Assembly: GCF_000348925.1 (NCBI RefSeq) | Contig: NZ_AODQ01000026.1 | Span: 1-43,601, forward strand | Source of the DNA: Cesiribacter andamanensis AMV16 | GTDB lineage: Bacteria > Bacteroidota > Bacteroidia > Cytophagales > Cyclobacteriaceae | Reading direction: 5' to 3' | Length of the DNA stretch: 43,601 bases | Part shown: one piece after another, positions 15,938 to 24,731 of the stretch | Layout of the letters: each line of letters opens with the position of its first letter | Numbering within the stretch: position 1 is the stretch's first letter | The notes under the pieces: model-generated | Databases searched by the model: none | The model's input: the letters and a program-made list of their open reading frames with translations, nothing else | What the model was told of the DNA's origin: nothing | Position numbers and translations under genes: made by a program

Positions 15938-16146
15938 CTTTTCTGTGGAAATATTACACACCTGCAAGCAGCCTACCAAAGGGACGATTCCCTTAAATCG
16001 GTAAATAATATTTATATTCCTTCACACAACAGGGGGTTACCTTTTGCCAAACAAGCGTATATACATACAAAAAGGCACCTGTGTATAAAATCCACACACA
16101 AGCCAAAAAACTTTAACCCAAAACTTAACACTAAACCGTATTGATA

Positions 16147-16908
16147 ATGGAAACAGCTTTACAAACCTGGTATGAGATAGGCGCAACCGTGTCTATGGGC
16201 GTTGCGGGGCTAGGTGTTGCTATTTTACTAGCATATGCCATTCGCCTGGCGGCTCAGCGAGAGAAGAAAGAAAAGTATGATTTCATTAACCGGCTGGAAA
16301 TTGATACCCTCTGGTATGTAGCCCTGGCCTTTATTGCGGCTGGTGCGCTCTATGCCAATACCTTTTATGTAGAAGCTGAGCCCCTTTGGGTGTTTGTACG
16401 CCTGTTTGTTACCGTTATGATGGGCATTATCATTGGGGTGATCGCACAGAACATCCTGCGCTTTTACTACCCCTTCTTTGTAGAAAAGCGCCTGAAAAAA
16501 CTGCGCTACTCGGCCCGCATCAACCCCAGCAACGGCAACCGCATGACGCTGCTGAGCGAAGATGAAGAAGACGTACACCTGGAGCCCGGCATGCAGGCCG
16601 AAGAAGACCTGCACTCGGTAGACTATGATGTATGGATTGACCCTGCCACCGGCTATACCCGTATTGAAAAGTACAATGGCCACCTGCATGCCCTGCAGTG
16701 CCCTGAGTGCAACTACCAGACCTTTAAGGTAAAACGCGAAGAGCTGATCGTAGCCCCAACCGCCACACAGGAAGGCGAACTGGTAAAACACTACAGCTGT
16801 GCCTACTGCGATCATAAATCCAGAAAATCATTTAAGGTAGCCCGCCTTGAATCCGATCCGGCAGCCAGCCTGCTGAATACCCCGCAGCACACTGTTGCCG
16901 GCGTATAA
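16147..16908 (+). CDS. Membrane protein with C-terminal zinc ribbon, unknown function
   Basis: A 253-residue protein from the ATG at 16147 (a TTG two codons upstream is also in frame). Three hydrophobic segments (about 13-33, 57-75, 83-102) precede a cytosolic domain rich in charged residues (LLSEDEEDVHLEPGMQAEEDLH). Near the C-terminus two Cys pairs, LQCPECNYQ and YSCAYCDHK, separated by about 35 residues, form a likely zinc ribbon. I do not recognise a named family. It is preceded by a long A/T-rich leader (15938-16146) and followed by a terminator, so it is monocistronic. A membrane-tethered regulator or envelope-biogenesis factor is possible. Confidence 0.8.
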   Translation: METALQTWYEIGATVSMGVAGLGVAILLAYAIRLAAQREKKEKYDFINRLEIDTLWYVALAFIAAGALYANTFYVEAEPLWVFVRLFVTVMMGIIIGVIAQNILRFYYPFFVEKRLKKLRYSARINPSNGNRMTLLSEDEEDVHLEPGMQAEEDLHSVDYDVWIDPATGYTRIEKYNGHLHALQCPECNYQTFKVKREELIVAPTATQEGELVKHYSCAYCDHKSRKSFKVARLESDPAASLLNTPQHTVAGV

Positions 16909-16963
16909 ACGCTCAACTCCTCCTCTTCTGGAACCGGTAGCGTTTTGCTACCCCTCAAATGAG

Positions 16964-17000
16964 AAGAAGCCGCCCAAATCCGGGCGGCTTCTTTGTTTTT
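16964..17000 (+). terminator. Intrinsic terminator after the zinc-ribbon membrane protein
   Basis: AAGAAGCCGCCC (16964-16975) pairs perfectly with GGGCGGCTTCTT (16982-16993) across a 6-base loop, then TGTTTTTT. Confidence 0.88.
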
Positions 17001-17020
17001 TAGGCATTCAGCAGCAGCGC

Positions 17021-17932
17021 TTATCCCCTGTCGCCTGGCCACTGGAACAGAAAGCCCACATTGATCACATTCCGGAACTGGGTTTTCTGCAGCACATCAT
17101 GGTCGTAGATCAGCTGGGTAGCAATGGTGGTGTTGATATAGCGGTTTACCTTCATCATCAGGGTAGCTTCCCAGTTCACATCTACCCGGCTCAGCGTTTC
17201 ATAATTGGCAAAGAGCAGCAGGCTGGTATTGAAATCTACATTGGTGAGCAGCTCTCGCTTGTAGTTAGAGACCAAGGAGGCACCAAACTCGGAGCGCATG
17301 CGCTCGCCGGCCTCTACGCCAAAAGCGCCTGCAGCAGACAGTACCGGATCCTGCACAAAGGTAAACTTGCCCGTAACGGGCGATACCGTAAGGGTAAAGC
17401 GCTCGGGTATCTTGTAGGTAGCCCCCAGCGAGGTGAGTAAAAATCCCGGCGCCATAAATTCCGAGATCTTGCTGCGGGTGGTTTCGCCGGCGGCTTCGCC
17501 ATACTCATAACCGGGCCCCATCTGCGTCCTGAAATCGGCCAGTAAGGTCATGTACAACGTAGTATCCTTTATGCTGCGGTTGTATTGCGAGCGCAGCTCC
17601 AGAATATCATCAGTCTTGCGAAAACGGCTCTGCTCCCGATCGCCCTGCCGGATCAGGCCATAGGCAATATTGGCCCGGTTTTCCCAAAGCGAGGGGCCCT
17701 TCTTATAGTTTGCCTCCAGCTTTAAGAGGCTGGCAATGGAGATGGAGCTTTCGCCACCCCCTGCCCAGTTGCTTAGCTTTACCTGTGAAAAATTAAGCCC
17801 GGTGCTTCCGCCGGTGGTCCAGGCGGGTGCCGGGCTGGCAGCCGGCGGATCGGCTTCGGTGGTTTGGGCAGCTGTGCCAAGAGAGAGCAGAAGAGCGGCA
17901 GCCAGCAGGCTGCAGGGTAAAAGGTGTTTCAT
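17021..17932 (-). CDS. DUF3078 domain-containing outer-membrane protein
   Basis: A 303-residue protein with signal peptide MKHLLPCSLLAAALLLSLGTAAQ. The DUF3078 region starts with WTTGGSTGLNFSQVKLSNWAGGGESS and continues through alternating beta-strands with aromatic ends (ANIAYGLIRQGD, LYMTLLADFRTQ), ending in Phe-rich strand FLFQWPGD, as in a beta-barrel. The family is found mostly in Bacteroidota and has no assigned function. It is separated by a terminator from the upstream response regulator and converges on the zinc-ribbon gene. Confidence 0.88.
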   Translation of the reverse strand: MKHLLPCSLLAAALLLSLGTAAQTTEADPPAASPAPAWTTGGSTGLNFSQVKLSNWAGGGESSISIASLLKLEANYKKGPSLWENRANIAYGLIRQGDREQSRFRKTDDILELRSQYNRSIKDTTLYMTLLADFRTQMGPGYEYGEAAGETTRSKISEFMAPGFLLTSLGATYKIPERFTLTVSPVTGKFTFVQDPVLSAAGAFGVEAGERMRSEFGASLVSNYKRELLTNVDFNTSLLLFANYETLSRVDVNWEATLMMKVNRYINTTIATQLIYDHDVLQKTQFRNVINVGFLFQWPGDRG

Positions 17933-17955
17933 GATCGGTAGAAATCGTAAAATCG

Positions 17956-17997
17956 TAAAAAGTAAAAAGCTTCCGGGTCCCCTAGGGGCCGGAAGCT
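17956..17997 (-). terminator. Terminator of the response-regulator gene
   Basis: AGCTTCCGG (17968-17976) pairs with CCGGAAGCT (17989-17997), enclosing the palindrome CCCCTAGGGG. On the minus strand it is followed by CTTTTTACTTTTT. It ends the response regulator before the DUF3078 gene. Confidence 0.8.
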
Positions 17998-18022
17998 ATA
18001 AAATAGGGTAGTAAGAACAAAA

Positions 18023-18439
18023 TCAGCTGGCCAGGTCGTGCATTTTAATATCAGACAAGGCACTTTCGGTAAGGGGCTTGGTAATGAATTTGATCACATG
18101 ATCGTTGTTAACGATCTTGTCGATATCGCGCTTATTGTCGGAAGACGACAGGATGATAACCTTGCACTTATCCTTAATGGTGTCGGAGAATTTCTCAAAC
18201 TCATAGAGGAATACAAAGCCATCTACAATGGGCATGTTAATGTCCAGAAAGATCAGGTTGGGCAGGCGATCAGGATTGTCCTTGTGTTTTTCCAGATATT
18301 CCAGCGCGCTTTTACCACTATTTTTGATCTCTACCTCCTTGGCAAATTTTGTGATCTCGATGATCCGCTTACTGATAAAGTTATCGGTATCGTTATCATC
18401 AACTAACATCACCAGATCTATCGCTGTAGGTGCATTCAT
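18023..18439 (-). CDS. Single-domain response regulator (CheY/Rcp1-like)
   Basis: A 138-residue protein consisting of one receiver domain. Acidic pocket residues are in MLVDDND (D14, D15), the phosphoacceptor is D66 in FLDINMP, the switch Ser lies in VIILSSS, and the conserved Lys is in FITKPL. There is no output domain, so it would act by protein-protein contact or as a phosphorelay shuttle. The sequence type (long loop before the phosphoacceptor strand: KHKDNPDRLPNLIFLD) is that of Rcp1-like regulators, often paired with hybrid or phytochrome-type kinases. No kinase lies nearby. The ATG at 18439 is preferred to the TTG two codons upstream. Confidence 0.92.
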   Translation of the reverse strand: MNAPTAIDLVMLVDDNDTDNFISKRIIEITKFAKEVEIKNSGKSALEYLEKHKDNPDRLPNLIFLDINMPIVDGFVFLYEFEKFSDTIKDKCKVIILSSSDNKRDIDKIVNNDHVIKFITKPLTESALSDIKMHDLAS

Positions 18440-18639
18440 GAGCAAAGCCTCTATTATACTCTCGTTAAGGGTTCTATAGCCCGGGCTGGCCAGTGCCGGA
18501 GCACCCCCTGTCCACAGGCAATATGATTTGTAAAAATAAAAGAATAAACGGTAGATAGTGGTGAAAAAACGGCTCGTTTATTACTTCGGTCAATTAAAGC
18601 CAACTTCTGCTGATTCGCTCTATTTCCCGGCCGGGGGCC

Positions 18640-21066
18640 TTATTTTTTTCCTACAATAAGGGTTTCGCCCGGCTTAAGGGCAAAGTCCTGCTTCTTGTTC
18701 CACTCCATAATATCCTTGATGGTTACGTTGTATTTGCGGGCCACCCGGTACATGGTTTCGCCTTCGGCCACGGTATGGTAGGTAAAGCGGCCATCCTCCA
18801 GCGGAGCTTCAGGTGCGGGCTGTTCGGTCAGGGCTACTGCTGCCGGCTGCTGGGCCACTGCCTGCCGGGCTGCAACAGGGGGGATCAGACGCAGCGGCTG
18901 GCCAATGCTGAGCACCGCATCTGCATTCATATTGTTATACGTGCGCAGCTCCTGCACAGATAGCCCATAGCGGCGGCTCAGGCTGTAGAGCGTTTCGCCG
19001 GCCTGCACCACATGTACGCTATCGCGGGCGGCCGCAGGGGTTTTGGGGGTTTCCTGAGCGGGAGTGACTGTTTGCGGCTGTGGCAGGGGCTGGGTAGCCG
19101 TATCGGCGGCCGGCTGGCTGCCTGGCTGCACCGGCAGGGGCTGCTGCGACCCGGGGCTCTCTTCGTTCTTTAGGGGACGGCCCTGCTCATCAATAAAGGT
19201 TACGGTGGTCTGCGCAGCAAAAGGATCAACTACCGGGCTTCCAGCCGGGCTGCCAGCCGGACTTCCAGCCGGACTTCCAGCTGGTACAGGGCTCGCTCCT
19301 TTTCCTTCAATTTCCGGCGAAACATTACGTTGTCCCTCACTGGTACCGGGGTAGAGGTGCCGCTCGGGCTGGGTGCTTTTTACACTGTCCTGCTTCGCCG
19401 GCCGGGCTGTTTCGGCCTGCTTCGGCAACAGGGCCGGTGCTTTCTTTACAGCAGGGGTATCGGCCGCCAGGGCAGGCTGCTGCAGGGGGGGTACGACTGG
19501 CTCAGGCTGCGTCCCTCCCGTTCCCTCTGCCACACGTTCTTTTTCCAGCGCAGGCAGGGTCCCGTTGGCGGCAGAAGCTACCAGTTCCTGCTGTGGAGCT
19601 TGCTGCACGGGCTGCGGGCTTGCCGATGGCTGCTGTGGCTGGGCGTTTGGCTGCGGCTGGGGGTGTACGGGCGGCTGGGCGGGTGCTGGCGTTGCTGCTC
19701 GGGCTTCTGCCTTCTGGGGTACGGGCTCAAACGCTACGGGCTCATGGGCAGGGCGTATGTAGCGCAGCCATACTACCTGGCCGGCCTTGATCTGCTCCTG
19801 CTGCTTCATGCGGTTTTTCTGCAGCAGCTTATCCAGGCGTACCCCATATTTTTGTGAGATATCCCAGAGGCTCTCATCCTGGGCTGCCACATGGCGGTAA
19901 ACGGAGGCTTTCTTTTTCTTGCGCTGGAAATAGTAGACCTGCCCGGGCTTTAGCAGATCGCCGGGGCGGATATCATTATACTTCAGAAAATCGGCCACAG
20001 AAACAGCACCGGCTTTGGCCAGGTCCCGGGCATTGTCGCCGGGGCGGGCCACTACGGCCTTCATCTTATTGATGCGGGTGATCACCAGCTTATCCATTTC
20101 GGCCGGCGGCACATCGGGCTGCTTCTGCTTCTCGCCAAAGAGCTTGTCTTCCAGGCTCTGGCGCTTGCCATCCTGTTTGGGCTTGCCCTGGCTCTCGGCC
20201 AGCAGGTTGGGAGCCTCCTCAATCTGAACAGGGATCAGCACCACATAGGATTTATCTTCCGGAATACGAGCCGTTTTTAGCCATTTATTGTATTCTTCCA
20301 GCTGTTCTAAAGGGGTATCAAACTCCTGCGCAATGCTGGCCAGGGTCTTGTTGGCACCCCCCTTGTACTGGTAGAGCATCTGACTGCGGGGCTGCTTGCC
20401 TACGGCATCCCGAAAGGCTACCAGGTGCGAAAGAAATTTCTTTACATACCAATAGGTGTCGCTGTCGATCTTAAGCTCCCGGGCGCCGTAGTAGCGTTTG
20501 TCCAGAGCCCGCGTGGCGCCGCCCTGCCCCATCTGGTAGGATTGCAGGGAGTATAGCCAGTTATCAAAAGCAGCATTGCTGCGCAGCAGGTAGCGGGCCG
20601 CTCCGGTGGTGGAGCCTACAATGTTCATGCGTTCATCTACATGGCGGTCTACCCGCATGCCCACTTCGGTGGCCGAGGCTTCCTTAAACTGCCAGAAGCC
20701 CACGGCATTGGAGCTGGAGACGGCATCGGAGATAAGGGCGCTTTCCTGGATTACCAGGTACTTAAAATCATCGGGGATGCCCAGCTCGGCAAAGATGGGC
20801 TCAATGATGGGCAGGTAGAGGTCTACCCGCTCCAGTTTCATGTAAAAGTATTTGGGGCTGCGGTAGAGCGCATCTACATCGGCCTGTATTTCGCGCTGGG
20901 CCTTTTCGGTCAGGTGCAGCGTCATGTCGGCAAAGCGAAGGGTGGCCGGCACCTGCGGCACATCGGGGCTTTGAGCCAGAAGGGGGCCTGCTGCCAGGAG
21001 CACGGCCAAAAAAATGCCCGCAAGCCTGCTTGCGGCACTAAATGAAATTACCTGCTTCTTCCTCAT
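18640..21066 (-). CDS. Lytic transglycosylase with multiple LysM domains (MltD-like)
   Basis: An 808-residue secreted murein hydrolase. Signal peptide is 1-31. The SLT/GH23 domain spans about 75-240: LGIPDDFKYLVIQESAL carries catalytic E108, followed by AVGFWQFKEASA and YSLQSYQMGQGG. Degenerate LysM-like units follow at about 245-290, 335-385 and 390-440. A long Pro/Gln/Ala-rich linker contains four to five PAGS units (encoded at 19238-19285). Two good LysM domains close the protein (VHVVQAGETLYSLSRRYGLS and YHTVAEGETMYRVARKYNV). It would cleave glycan strands and bind peptidoglycan. Its ATG overlaps the upstream methyltransferase stop as ATGA, so the two are translationally coupled. Confidence 0.93.
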   Translation of the reverse strand: MRKKQVISFSAASRLAGIFLAVLLAAGPLLAQSPDVPQVPATLRFADMTLHLTEKAQREIQADVDALYRSPKYFYMKLERVDLYLPIIEPIFAELGIPDDFKYLVIQESALISDAVSSSNAVGFWQFKEASATEVGMRVDRHVDERMNIVGSTTGAARYLLRSNAAFDNWLYSLQSYQMGQGGATRALDKRYYGARELKIDSDTYWYVKKFLSHLVAFRDAVGKQPRSQMLYQYKGGANKTLASIAQEFDTPLEQLEEYNKWLKTARIPEDKSYVVLIPVQIEEAPNLLAESQGKPKQDGKRQSLEDKLFGEKQKQPDVPPAEMDKLVITRINKMKAVVARPGDNARDLAKAGAVSVADFLKYNDIRPGDLLKPGQVYYFQRKKKKASVYRHVAAQDESLWDISQKYGVRLDKLLQKNRMKQQEQIKAGQVVWLRYIRPAHEPVAFEPVPQKAEARAATPAPAQPPVHPQPQPNAQPQQPSASPQPVQQAPQQELVASAANGTLPALEKERVAEGTGGTQPEPVVPPLQQPALAADTPAVKKAPALLPKQAETARPAKQDSVKSTQPERHLYPGTSEGQRNVSPEIEGKGASPVPAGSPAGSPAGSPAGSPVVDPFAAQTTVTFIDEQGRPLKNEESPGSQQPLPVQPGSQPAADTATQPLPQPQTVTPAQETPKTPAAARDSVHVVQAGETLYSLSRRYGLSVQELRTYNNMNADAVLSIGQPLRLIPPVAARQAVAQQPAAVALTEQPAPEAPLEDGRFTYHTVAEGETMYRVARKYNVTIKDIMEWNKKQDFALKPGETLIVGKK
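19238..19285. repeat. Four 12-bp tandem repeats in the transglycosylase linker
   Basis: Four consecutive units of the form CTTCCAGCCGGA (19238-19249, 19250-19261, 19262-19273, 19274-19285) with a few substitutions. On the coding strand each gives the tetrapeptide Ser-Pro-Ala-Gly. In-frame gain or loss of units would alter linker length without breaking the protein. Confidence 0.9.
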
Positions 21067-21701
21067 TTCTTTCTGATTATCATCAAGCCGTCCCGTACAG
21101 GCAGCAATACATTTTCTACCCGAGTATCTTCCTGTATCATGCGGTTAAAAAGGCGCAGGGCCTCTGTATCTTTATCGCTTGCCTGCGGATTGGTTACCTT
21201 GCCGCTCCAGAGCACATTATCGGCAATCAGAAAACCGCCCGGGGCCATCTGCCCGATCACCAGCTGGTAATAGGCCGCATAGTTGCGCTTGTCGGCATCA
21301 ATAAACACCAGCTCCCAGGGCAGTTGCAGCTGCGGCACTACCTCCAGCGCATTGCCAATATGGTAGTGAATCTGGGCTGCCTGCGGCGAGCGGGCAAAAT
21401 ACCCCCGTACCCGGCTTTCCAGCTCTTCATTGATATCAATGGTGTGCAGCTCCCCTTCAGGGGCCAGCCCTTCGGCCATGCACAGGGCCGAGTAGCCGGT
21501 ATAAGTACCGATCTCCAGCACGGCCCTGGGGCGGATCATCTGGGCCAGCATGGCCAGCAGCCGCCCCTGCAGATGGCCGCTGAGCATCCGCGGCATCAGC
21601 ACATAGGCATGGGTATCGCGATTGATCTGCTGCAGCAGGGCCGGTTCCGGTGAGCTGTGGTCTTCTGCATATGCCTGCACATCCTTATCTAAAAACTCCA
21701 T
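21063..21701 (-). CDS. SAM-dependent O-methyltransferase (COMT-like, class I)
   Basis: A 212-residue cytosolic enzyme from the ATG at 21701 (MEFLDKDVQAYAEDHSS). The SAM-binding motif VLEIGTYTGYSALCMAEGL lies near residues 61-79, acidic motif HTIDINEE near 88, and the metal-binding Asp in LVFIDADKRNY and IADNVLWSG, as in cation-dependent catechol/caffeoyl-CoA O-methyltransferases. The acceptor is unknown; bacterial homologues methylate small phenolics or a tRNA hydroxyuridine (TrmR type). The TGA stop shares bases with the ATG of the lytic transglycosylase, indicating translational coupling despite unrelated functions. Confidence 0.9.
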   Translation of the reverse strand: MEFLDKDVQAYAEDHSSPEPALLQQINRDTHAYVLMPRMLSGHLQGRLLAMLAQMIRPRAVLEIGTYTGYSALCMAEGLAPEGELHTIDINEELESRVRGYFARSPQAAQIHYHIGNALEVVPQLQLPWELVFIDADKRNYAAYYQLVIGQMAPGGFLIADNVLWSGKVTNPQASDKDTEALRLFNRMIQEDTRVENVLLPVRDGLMIIRKK

Positions 21702-21842
21702 ACCATAGGGGTTATTGTGAACAGACCGCGTGCAGGGTAGGCCCGGGCCTGGCAGAACCACAAAGTTAAAAGTTCTGGCGGCCTGTGGTACAACAATTTA
21801 CAGATTTTTACTACAACAACACGCAGCCCTAAAAAAATGGGG

Positions 21843-23084
21843 CTAGGCCTGCAGAGGCTGCAGGGTAAGGCTGCTGAAATTGGCCGGCTGCAGGGTCTGG
21901 CAGGCCATATCCTGCAGCTCGGCAGCCGTAATCTGGCGAATACGCCCAAAAATATCGTCCAGCGAATCAATGCGGTCCAGGTCCAGAATGCTCTTGCCCA
22001 TCATCAGCATCAGGCTGGCGTTGTTTTCTTCGGCCATGGCCAGCTGGCCGATCAGCTGCTCCTGAGCGGCATGCAGCTGCAGGCTGCCCAGGGGCTTCTC
22101 GCACAGCAGGCGAAACTCCCGCTCTACCAGCCGGATGCTCTTTTGCAGCTGCCCGGGCTCGGTGGCAAAGCTTACGCTAAACAGGCCGGTATCGATATAG
22201 GGGGTATAGCTGGCATCTACATTGTAGACAAATCCTTTTTTCTCCCGCAGGGCCATGTTGAGCCTGCTGGTATTGGCCGGACCGCCCAGCAGGTTGGTGA
22301 GCATCACAAAGGGCAGGCGGCGTTCGTCGTGCAGGGGGTAGGCCGGGCAGCCCATGGCAAAGTGAGCCTGCATGATGCTGCGCTCCTGCTGCTCCTGCAC
22401 CGGGCTATAGCCTGAGAATGGCAGGCGCTGGCGCTCAGCCCGAAAGCTGGGCAGGGGTGCCAGGTATTTTTCGGCCAGGCGAATGGCTTTTTTAAGCGAA
22501 ATATTACCTACGCAGGAAAAAATCAGGCGCCGGCTATCCAGGTTCTGTTGCACAAATTCCAGAAAATGCTGCCGGCCAAAGCTCCTGAGCGTTTCAGTAG
22601 TGCCCAGGATGTTGTGCCCCAGGGGGTGGTTGGGAAATACCAGGCTGTCAAAGAGATCCTGAAGCGCATCCTCGGGCGAGTCTTCGTACATCGACATCTC
22701 TTCCAGGATCACCCCGCGCTCCTTGTCGATCTGCTTTTCAGGAAAGGTAGACTGGAAGGTAATATCGGTCAGCAGCTCCAGGGCATTCTCCAGATACTGG
22801 TCCAGCACGGAGGCATAGAAGCAAATCTTTTCCTTGGTGGTATAGGCATTGAGTTCGCCCCCCACGGAATCCAGCCGGTTAAGGATATGAAAGGCCTTGC
22901 GCTTATGGGTGCCTTTAAAGGCCATGTGCTCCCAGAAATGGGCCAGGCCCAGCTGGTGTGGTTTTTCGTCCCGGCTGCCAATGTCCAGCACAAATCCGCA
23001 GTGTACAATTTTGGTATGTACCACCTGCTTGTGCACCATGCGTATACCGTTGGGAAGTTCGTGCAGATTAAAGTCTTGCATCAT
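21843..23084 (-). CDS. M16-family zinc peptidase (pitrilysin/PqqL-like)
   Basis: A 413-residue protein from the ATG at 23084 (or the adjacent ATG at 23081). It has the inverted zinc motif HxxEH as HFWEH (residues 49-53), with the third ligand Glu in the following helix (ENALELLTD). A second half of M16 type (residues about 210-410) lacks the zinc site, as usual. There is no signal peptide, so it is probably cytosolic, resembling the processing-peptidase-like YmxG/PepR subgroup. It is divergent from the glycosyltransferase gene, with the 14-bp minisatellite between them. Confidence 0.92.
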   Translation of the reverse strand: MMQDFNLHELPNGIRMVHKQVVHTKIVHCGFVLDIGSRDEKPHQLGLAHFWEHMAFKGTHKRKAFHILNRLDSVGGELNAYTTKEKICFYASVLDQYLENALELLTDITFQSTFPEKQIDKERGVILEEMSMYEDSPEDALQDLFDSLVFPNHPLGHNILGTTETLRSFGRQHFLEFVQQNLDSRRLIFSCVGNISLKKAIRLAEKYLAPLPSFRAERQRLPFSGYSPVQEQQERSIMQAHFAMGCPAYPLHDERRLPFVMLTNLLGGPANTSRLNMALREKKGFVYNVDASYTPYIDTGLFSVSFATEPGQLQKSIRLVEREFRLLCEKPLGSLQLHAAQEQLIGQLAMAEENNASLMLMMGKSILDLDRIDSLDDIFGRIRQITAAELQDMACQTLQPANFSSLTLQPLQA

Positions 23085-23194
23085 AAGGGGATGCAAATAT
23101 AATAATAAGCGGCAAAAAACCCTTGATATACAAGCGGGTGCGCAAGAATTCAGCTGCTGGCACAAACAATGGCCGTCCGCCCATGCTTTATAAC

Positions 23195-23292
23195 TAGTCC
23201 CGGGCGGGTAGTCCCGGGCGGGTAGCCCCAGGCGGGTAGCCCCAGACGGGTAGCCCCAGACGGGTAGCCCCAGACGGGTAGTCCCGGGTGGA
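23195..23292. repeat. 14-bp tandem repeat, seven copies
   Basis: Seven in-phase units begin at 23195, 23209, 23223, 23237, 23251, 23265 and 23279. Copies 1 and 2 read TAGTCCCGGGCGGG; copy 3 reads TAGCCCCAGGCGGG; copies 4-6 read TAGCCCCAGACGGG; copy 7 is a TAGTCCCGGG variant. There are no spacers. It lies between the divergent M16 peptidase and glycosyltransferase genes, about 110-135 bp from each start. The identical copies 4-6 suggest recent expansion by slippage. Confidence 0.95.
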
Positions 23293-23427
23293 AAGTGATT
23301 GCTGCAGGGTTTTTGAAAATTTATAGTAGCTTAGCGCAGTTTCTTTAAGACGCTAGCCCGAAAAGTACGTAGGTAACAGGCAAGTACTCTTCTATGCCCC
23401 TATTGCACGGGTCTTTTTAAACTAGAT

Positions 23428-24573
23428 ATGAAAATAGGTTTTGATGCCAAGCGCGCTTTTTTCAACCATACCGGTTTGGGAAATTACAGCCGCTTTGTGC
23501 TGCGTACGCTTACCGATCATTTTCCGCACCACCAGTACCTGCTCTACAGCCCCCGGGCTGCCGGCAAGGTGCATCCCGAGCTGCAGCCCCTGCTGGAGCT
23601 GCCTAACGTGCAGGCCAGCACCCCCTCGGGTGTTATGGCCCAGTTTGGGCTGTCTGCCCTCTGGCGAAGCTACTCGCTGGCCAAGGTAGCCGCTGCCCAT
23701 GGGGCTGACCTGCTCCATGGCCTGAGCAATGAGCTGCCTTTTGGCAAAAGCACTAAACTAAAGCAGGTGGTAACCATACATGATGTGCTGTTTTTGCGCT
23801 ATCCGCACCTGTATAACCTGCTGGACCTGAGCATTTACAAGCAAAAGACGGCCTGGGCCTGCAAGGCGGCCGACAAGATCATAGCCGTAAGTCAGCAAAC
23901 TGCCCAGGACCTGATTGATTTCTACAAAGTACCCGCCAGCAAGATTGAGGTGGTGTACCAGGGCTGCCACCCCAGCTTTCGGGAAGAGTACGACTCCTAT
24001 GTGCTGGACCGGGTAGCCTCCAAGTACAGCCTGCCGCAGGATTTTATCCTGAATGTAGGCACACTGGAGCCCCGCAAAAATGCCCTGCTGATCCTGAAGG
24101 CGCTTACCCAGCTGCGCAGCAAAACCAAGCCTTCGCTGGTGCTGGTAGGCAAGGAAACAGAGTATAAAAATGAGCTGATCGCTTATGCCCGTAAGGAAAA
24201 CCTGATGGACCAGCTCTATTTCCGGCACAATGTAAGCTTTGAGGACCTGCCCAAAGTGTACCAGCTGAGCCGCATGTTTGTGTACCCTTCGGTTTTTGAA
24301 GGCTTTGGCATTCCCATCCTGGAGGCGCTGTGCAGCCGCGTGCCGGTAATCACAAGCAAGGGGTCCTGCTTTGATGAGGCCGGCGGCCCGCATTCCCTCT
24401 ACATCAACCCCAATGATCCCGAAGAGCTGGCCGATGCCATACTGCGCATTTACAACAACGCCACCATGGCCACCAAAATGACCATCGATGGGGTGGCGCA
24501 TTCGCTGAACTTTGAGGAAGAGCGCCTGGCCGGGCACCTGATGCAGGTGTATGAAAAGGTGCTGGGCAGCTAG
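23428..24573 (+). CDS. GT4-family glycosyltransferase
   Basis: A 381-residue enzyme with two Rossmann domains (GT-B). The N-terminal acceptor domain starts MKIGFDAKRAFFNHTGLGNYSR. The C-terminal nucleotide-sugar domain starts about residue 200 (FILNVGTLEPRKNALLILKAL) and carries the E-x7-E motif EGFGIPILE near residues 290-298. It would transfer a hexose from an NDP-sugar to a glycan or lipid, in cell-surface polysaccharide or glycolipid synthesis. No other glycan genes flank it, so it is an orphan. It is followed by a strong terminator. Confidence 0.92.
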   Translation: MKIGFDAKRAFFNHTGLGNYSRFVLRTLTDHFPHHQYLLYSPRAAGKVHPELQPLLELPNVQASTPSGVMAQFGLSALWRSYSLAKVAAAHGADLLHGLSNELPFGKSTKLKQVVTIHDVLFLRYPHLYNLLDLSIYKQKTAWACKAADKIIAVSQQTAQDLIDFYKVPASKIEVVYQGCHPSFREEYDSYVLDRVASKYSLPQDFILNVGTLEPRKNALLILKALTQLRSKTKPSLVLVGKETEYKNELIAYARKENLMDQLYFRHNVSFEDLPKVYQLSRMFVYPSVFEGFGIPILEALCSRVPVITSKGSCFDEAGGPHSLYINPNDPEELADAILRIYNNATMATKMTIDGVAHSLNFEEERLAGHLMQVYEKVLGS

Positions 24574-24641
24574 CTGCCACCGACAGCCGCTCTTCTGTGC
24601 CTAAGCAGCAAGGGGAGCAGGTGTACTGCAACGAACTTAAA

Positions 24642-24677
24642 AAAAGCGGCCCCCGATGTGTGTCAGGGGCCGCTTTT
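24642..24677. terminator. Bidirectional terminator
   Basis: AAAAGCGGCCCC (24642-24653) pairs with GGGGCCGCTTTT (24666-24677) across 12 bases. It sits between the rightward glycosyltransferase and the leftward DUF1206 gene and supplies T-runs to both. Confidence 0.85.
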
Positions 24678-24731
24678 GGTATTATGGTGGTCTTACCCCC
24701 TGTAGGGGTGCCTGCTTATGGCCTGTGGGAA

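Noticed and set aside
23195-23292. CRISPR array
   Set aside because: The 14-bp units are contiguous without spacers, and no cas genes are near.
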